Source: Lactobacillus kimbladii
GTDB lineage: Bacteria; Bacillota; Bacilli; Lactobacillales; Lactobacillaceae
Length of the DNA stretch: 64,000 nt
Assembly (NCBI RefSeq): GCF_014323605.1
Contig: NZ_SCMB01000004.1
Coordinates: 124,001 to 188,000 of the forward strand
Reading direction: 5' to 3'
This document shows, one piece after another, positions 60,741 to 64,000 of this stretch. Each line of letters opens with the position of its first letter. Within the stretch, counting starts at the first letter, position 1. The notes under the pieces were generated by a model, which ran no database searches, was not told where the DNA came from, and worked only from the letters and a program-made list of their open reading frames with translations. Both the position numbers and the translations under genes were made by a program.

Positions 60741-61967
60741 ATGACAGAAAAATTGAATGAAAAAATGCATAAAGTATTGCAGCACATGCTAAATGGTGGT
60801 TTGGTAATTGTGGCTGATTCACCGCAACGCGAGTCTGAAGGGGATATGATTGGCTTAGCAGAAAAAGTTACGCCACAAGCTGTTAACATGATGATCACTA
60901 AAGCTCGTGGATTATTATGCGTGCCGATGAGCAAAGCTTATGCCGACCGTTTGCAGTTGAAGCCAATTGAAACGGGTTCGAACGATACTTTTGGCACGGC
61001 TTTTACTCTTAGTGTTGATTCCACTGAAACTACGACGGGAATTTCAGCTTTTGATCGTGCGAAAACAATTAAAAAGTTAGCTGATCCTAATAGTCAATGG
61101 GCTGATTTTTATCATCCTGGACATGTTTTTCCGCTGGTAGCTAAAGAAGGTGGCGTGCTGGAACGGGCTGGTCATACGGAAGCAGCCTTAGATTTGGCAA
61201 GACTAGCTGGTGTTGCTCCTGTTGGCTTTATCTGTGAGTGTATTAAAAAAGACGGAACAATGGCTAGACGCAAAGATTTGAAAGCTTTAGCAGAAGGACT
61301 TGGCATACCTTATTTGACCATTGAGGAGTTAATTGAGTACCGTAAAAATCAGGAAAACAAAGATTTGGGGATTGAATCTTTTACTAAGGTTGACTTTCCT
61401 ACAAAATATGGTCACTTCCAACTTGAAGGTTTCAGAGATACCAAGCACCCTGAAAAGCAGCCTACTTTATTAATTAGCAAAGGTGAAGTTAAAAAAGGTG
61501 AGCCGCTTTTATTGCGGCTTCATAGTGAATGCTTAACGGGAGATGTGTTTGGTTCTAAGCGTTGTGATTGCGGCGCTCAGTTGGCTGAAGCACTAACTAA
61601 AATTGAAGAAAATGGTTCAGGAGCGGTTTTATACTTGCGTCAAGAAGGTCGAGGAATTGGTCTGGAAAACAAGTTACGAGCTTATAAACTGCAAGATGAG
61701 GGTATGAACACAGTAGAAGCTAACCAGCATCTAGGCTTGCCAGTTGATGCTCGCCGCTACAATGTCGCAGCCGGAATCTTACGACAAAAGGGTGTTAGCG
61801 AAGTTAAATTAATGACTAATAACCCGGATAAGGTAGCGCAATTAGAAAACTATGGCATCAAAGTTACTGAACGCATTCCAGTTGAAGTGGGCATGACGGC
61901 AGAGAATAAGAAATACTTGGCTACTAAAAAGCATGAAATGAATCATATTTTAAATGAGGTGGATTAA
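60741..61967 (+). CDS. ribBA: Bifunctional DHBP synthase / GTP cyclohydrolase II
   Basis: 408 residues. The N-terminal RibB half has RESEGDMIGLAEKVTP, HPGHVFPL and GHTEAALDLARLAG; the C-terminal RibA half has LLLRLHSECLTGDVFGSKRCDCG with zinc cysteines, and LRQEGRGIGLENKLRAY. It supplies both precursors of the pathway. The ATG at 60741 is five bases from GGAGG, which decides it over two upstream ATGs. Confidence 0.95.
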   Translation: MTEKLNEKMHKVLQHMLNGGLVIVADSPQRESEGDMIGLAEKVTPQAVNMMITKARGLLCVPMSKAYADRLQLKPIETGSNDTFGTAFTLSVDSTETTTGISAFDRAKTIKKLADPNSQWADFYHPGHVFPLVAKEGGVLERAGHTEAALDLARLAGVAPVGFICECIKKDGTMARRKDLKALAEGLGIPYLTIEELIEYRKNQENKDLGIESFTKVDFPTKYGHFQLEGFRDTKHPEKQPTLLISKGEVKKGEPLLLRLHSECLTGDVFGSKRCDCGAQLAEALTKIEENGSGAVLYLRQEGRGIGLENKLRAYKLQDEGMNTVEANQHLGLPVDARRYNVAAGILRQKGVSEVKLMTNNPDKVAQLENYGIKVTERIPVEVGMTAENKKYLATKKHEMNHILNEVD

Positions 61968-61969
61968 TT

Positions 61970-62443
61970 ATGAAAGAAATTAACGGAAACATTGCTCAAG
62001 GACAAGATAAAAAGATTGGTATTGTTGTTGCTCAGTTTAATGGTGTGGTAACGGATCGTCTCCTTTCTGGAGCTGTGTCACAATTAAAAAAATCGGGCGT
62101 GAAAGATGAAAATATTGTGGTAATACGGGTACCTGGTGCCTTTGAAATTGCCCGTACGGTAAACTGCTTGGCAAAAAGTGGTAAGGTTGACGGTATCATT
62201 GCATTAGGAGCAGTAATTCGGGGTGAAACAGCTCACTTTACCTATGTTTGTGAAGGCACTACCTCACAATTAGCGGCTGCATCAGCTAATGGGTCAGTAC
62301 CAGTGATGTTTGGCGTGTTAATGACCGATACAGTTGCACAAGCAACTGATCGTGCCGGCGGCAAATCTGGCAACAAAGGTGCAGAATGTGCAACAGATGT
62401 GTTAGAAGTTTTAAATATAGAAGAACAAATTAAAAAATTATAG
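61970..62443 (+). CDS. ribH: 6,7-dimethyl-8-ribityllumazine synthase
   Basis: 157 residues. IGIVVAQFNGVVTDRLLSGA, VIRVPGAFEIARTV, GAVIRGETAHFTYVCEG and PVMFGVLMTDTVAQATDRAGGKSGNKG are the family blocks. It joins the RibBA product with the RibD product and probably forms a 60-subunit shell. Two bases after ribBA; last gene of the operon. Confidence 0.96.
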   Translation: MKEINGNIAQGQDKKIGIVVAQFNGVVTDRLLSGAVSQLKKSGVKDENIVVIRVPGAFEIARTVNCLAKSGKVDGIIALGAVIRGETAHFTYVCEGTTSQLAAASANGSVPVMFGVLMTDTVAQATDRAGGKSGNKGAECATDVLEVLNIEEQIKKL

Positions 62444-62487
62444 ATTAATTAAGTGCATTGTAGTTATTAAGCGCCACTAATAATGCA

Positions 62488-62524
62488 AAAAAGCCATCTC
62501 TAGAAATAGAGGTGGTGTTTTATA
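62488..62524 (+). terminator. Terminator after the riboflavin operon
   Basis: GCCATCTCT and AGAGGTGGT pair with one or two G-T pairs around AGAAAT, followed by Ts. Confidence 0.75.
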
Positions 62525-62541
62525 TTTTTACGTCAATGTTT

Positions 62542-63744
62542 TTAATTAATCTCTTCTAAGCGGTATCGTTGCACATTATTGCCAAGAAGGCTAAAAACGA
62601 GTAAAAGGGCAATTCCTGCAGCAAGTAAAGTAAGAGCTGGGTGGTGGCAAGCATTGGCAATTGCAGATACTCCGACAGTAAAAAAGATATTCAATAGAGA
62701 ACTTCCCAGTTGCAAAAAACTTGATTGTGAAGACTGGACCTCTTTACCGGTTCTTTTAATTCTAGTTTTATTGCACCAATTTGCAATTGGTAAAGTTTCG
62801 CCATATATCAGTACAGTAATAACGCTCATAGTAACGATTGTTTGGTTTAAAAAGAAAATTCCTAAAGCCAGCGTGGAAATAAATACTAAAGTACTAAGTA
62901 GCCAAAATGTATTATCAAAGCGAATAAGAACAGCACCTAAGAAAAGACCGCTGACCACTGCAATTAGTAGCCAGTAAACATGACTGTAGTTAGGATCAAT
63001 CGTTTTCCAGAAATAGATCATCAACCCGTTAAATACTGATTGGAGAGCACTAGTGAAGATGGTGACAATAATTGAGGCGCGTAAGCCTTTGCTAGCAGCT
63101 ATTTTGTGCCAAACTGTCACGAAATGGGTTAAAATTTTAAAACTATTTTGGTTTTTAGTAAAGTGCCTCTGGTGTAAAGCAATAGAGAGAAAGATGTTTA
63201 TAAAAAAGCCGCCGCTTGCTACTAATAGAAAATACAAATAGTTGCGGGTAGTAAAAATTAGAACTGCCATCGCTGCCACACTGACAATATTACCGATCAG
63301 ACCAGCAACGGAATTATGGTTAATAGTTGACTCCAGAACATTTTCTACAAGAAGAGACTTTAAATTTCCTGTAAATGATAGCCCTTCTACTAAGCTAAAC
63401 ATTTTTATACAAAGGTCAACAATAATGTATAAGGGCACAAAGTATTTTTGCGGGAAAGTAAAAGGTAGTAATAAAAATAAACTCAGTAAAATATACATCC
63501 GGATAAGCACGCGCCGTTTATCAGTATTGTCAAGCTTAGAGCCGATAAATAAAACACTCAAAATAAGTGCTAACGAACTGATACTCGAAATTAAGCCGTT
63601 AATAACGATATTATCTGAATATTCACGGATAATTAGTGAACCACCAATTCCAACTAAGATGCTGCTAAAATTAGTCAAAAAATTGATTAGTGGTAATAAT
63701 ATTTGATTACGGCTGAGAAAGTTATTATTGTCCAATTTTGCCAC
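62542..63744 (-). CDS. Major facilitator superfamily transporter
   Basis: About 400 residues, 10-12 hydrophobic segments, including FLTNFSSILVGIGGSLIIREY, LALILSVLFIGSKLDNTDKRRVLIRM (the MFS loop 2-3 motif in altered form) and LLIAVVSGLFLGAVLIRF. The substrate is unknown; its position after the riboflavin genes is probably chance, as it is on the opposite strand. No ATG start fits: GTG at 63744 or TTG at 63735 is most likely, and the 5' end is uncertain. Confidence 0.7.
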   Translation of the reverse strand: MAKLDNNNFLSRNQILLPLINFLTNFSSILVGIGGSLIIREYSDNIVINGLISSISSLALILSVLFIGSKLDNTDKRRVLIRMYILLSLFLLLPFTFPQKYFVPLYIIVDLCIKMFSLVEGLSFTGNLKSLLVENVLESTINHNSVAGLIGNIVSVAAMAVLIFTTRNYLYFLLVASGGFFINIFLSIALHQRHFTKNQNSFKILTHFVTVWHKIAASKGLRASIIVTIFTSALQSVFNGLMIYFWKTIDPNYSHVYWLLIAVVSGLFLGAVLIRFDNTFWLLSTLVFISTLALGIFFLNQTIVTMSVITVLIYGETLPIANWCNKTRIKRTGKEVQSSQSSFLQLGSSLLNIFFTVGVSAIANACHHPALTLLAAGIALLLVFSLLGNNVQRYRLEEIN

Positions 63745-63807
63745 GCTTTCGTTTTGTATAATGAGAAGCGTAACATGTAGAAATTTTGCTGACACCAAAA
63801 GTAACAC

Positions 63808-63843
63808 AAAAGGTCATTTCTTTTACTTGAAACGACCTTTTTC
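63808..63843. terminator. Hairpin upstream of the MFS gene
   Basis: AAAAGGTCATTTC pairs with GAAACGACCTTTT with one mismatch; terminator-like on both strands. Confidence 0.6.
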
Positions 63844-63894
63844 GATATGCAAAATTAAATTGTATTTAAAATTGGCTTTCAAAAGGGATAAAAA

Positions 63895-63925
63895 GACCAT
63901 TTCCATTAAGGAAATGGCTTTTTTA
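63895..63925. terminator. Terminator of the epimerase gene
   Basis: CCATTTCC and GGAAATGG, loop ATTAA, with A4 on the left and T6 on the right, so it works for the minus-strand gene. Confidence 0.8.
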
Positions 63926-64000
63926 TATGTTTTTTAAAGTTTGAATTTGTTTTTTAAAATTGCCTTTAAAAATGTAAGAACCGGAAACTGCAATATCCAG
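63923..64000 (-). CDS. rpe: Ribulose-phosphate 3-epimerase, C-terminal fragment
   Basis: The last 25 codons of a minus-strand gene that runs out of the window. The end LDIAVSGSYIFKGNFKKQIQ matches the phosphate-binding loop and final helix of ribulose-phosphate 3-epimerase (usual form AGSYIFKGD). A paralogue such as allulose-6-phosphate 3-epimerase cannot be excluded from so short a piece. A terminator overlaps its stop. Confidence 0.65.
   Translation of the reverse strand: MDIAVSGSYIFKGNFKKQIQTLKNI

Noticed and set aside
63242-63706. 154-codon open frame on the plus strand
   Set aside because: It lies wholly antisense to the MFS transporter, has no ribosome site, and its protein is low in complexity.

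Overview
The window is a low-GC Firmicute chromosome, most likely Lactobacillus in the strict sense (delbrueckii/acidophilus group). Four things point there: a secreted GH32 enzyme that ends in two S-layer-associated (SLAP-type) repeats, an aspartate racemase next to a Lys-type MurE, the rsmG-noc-parA-parB-DUF951-ychF-DUF1129 block, and many PTS operons with CcpA (cre) sites. I assign no species. I saw no rRNA, tRNA, insertion sequence, prophage or CRISPR array.

Layout. 1-250: 3' end of a branched-chain amino-acid binding protein. 267-2484 (minus): methyltransferase, histidine phosphatase and a secreted matrixin-like metalloprotease. 2688-8873: HelD, a GNAT protein, an SGNH hydrolase, pantothenate kinase, an ornithine-cyclodeaminase-family enzyme and EF-P. 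8964-13581: an RpiR regulator divergent from a tyrosine-phosphatase-like gene fused by overlap to a mannose-family PTS (IIA, IIB, IIC, IID). 13704-15202: two unrecognised membrane proteins and a 48-residue peptide gene. 15395-25325: a carbohydrate-sensing and uptake region, with a secreted GH32 fructan hydrolase, a four-gene sensor cassette on the minus strand (membrane-anchored binding protein, histidine kinase, LuxR-type regulator, second membrane-anchored binding protein) and a second mannose-family PTS. 25445-32129: a DeoR regulator divergent from a complete L-ascorbate (ula) operon.

32252-41287 holds an unknown protein, YaaA, a frame-split histidine phosphatase, an hrtRBA-like haem-efflux operon, an AT-rich stretch, a TetR regulator, two FMN-dependent reductases, a tyrosine phosphatase and the flavin transferase ApbE. 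41411-47537 is the core chromosome-segregation block. 47680-53970 carries a heterodimeric ABC exporter and an EgtUV/OpuC-type importer. 54149-58712 carries a VanRS-like two-component system, MurE, aspartate racemase and a small membrane protein. 58780-62443 is the riboflavin operon ribD-ribE-ribBA-ribH under an FMN riboswitch. The window ends with a major-facilitator transporter and the last 25 codons of a ribulose-phosphate 3-epimerase.

How the parts fit together. Extracellular fructan would be cut by the surface-attached GH32 enzyme, and products could be sensed by the two anchored binding proteins through the kinase and regulator. The flanking PTS is the obvious uptake candidate. The GH32 and PTS promoter regions share a cre site, a TGACATTTA element and TGAC/GTCAT half-sites. 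No ABC permease or ATPase accompanies the binding proteins, so the cassette reads as a sensor, not a transporter. This is the strongest candidate here for an undescribed system. Function and substrate are inferred from sequence only.
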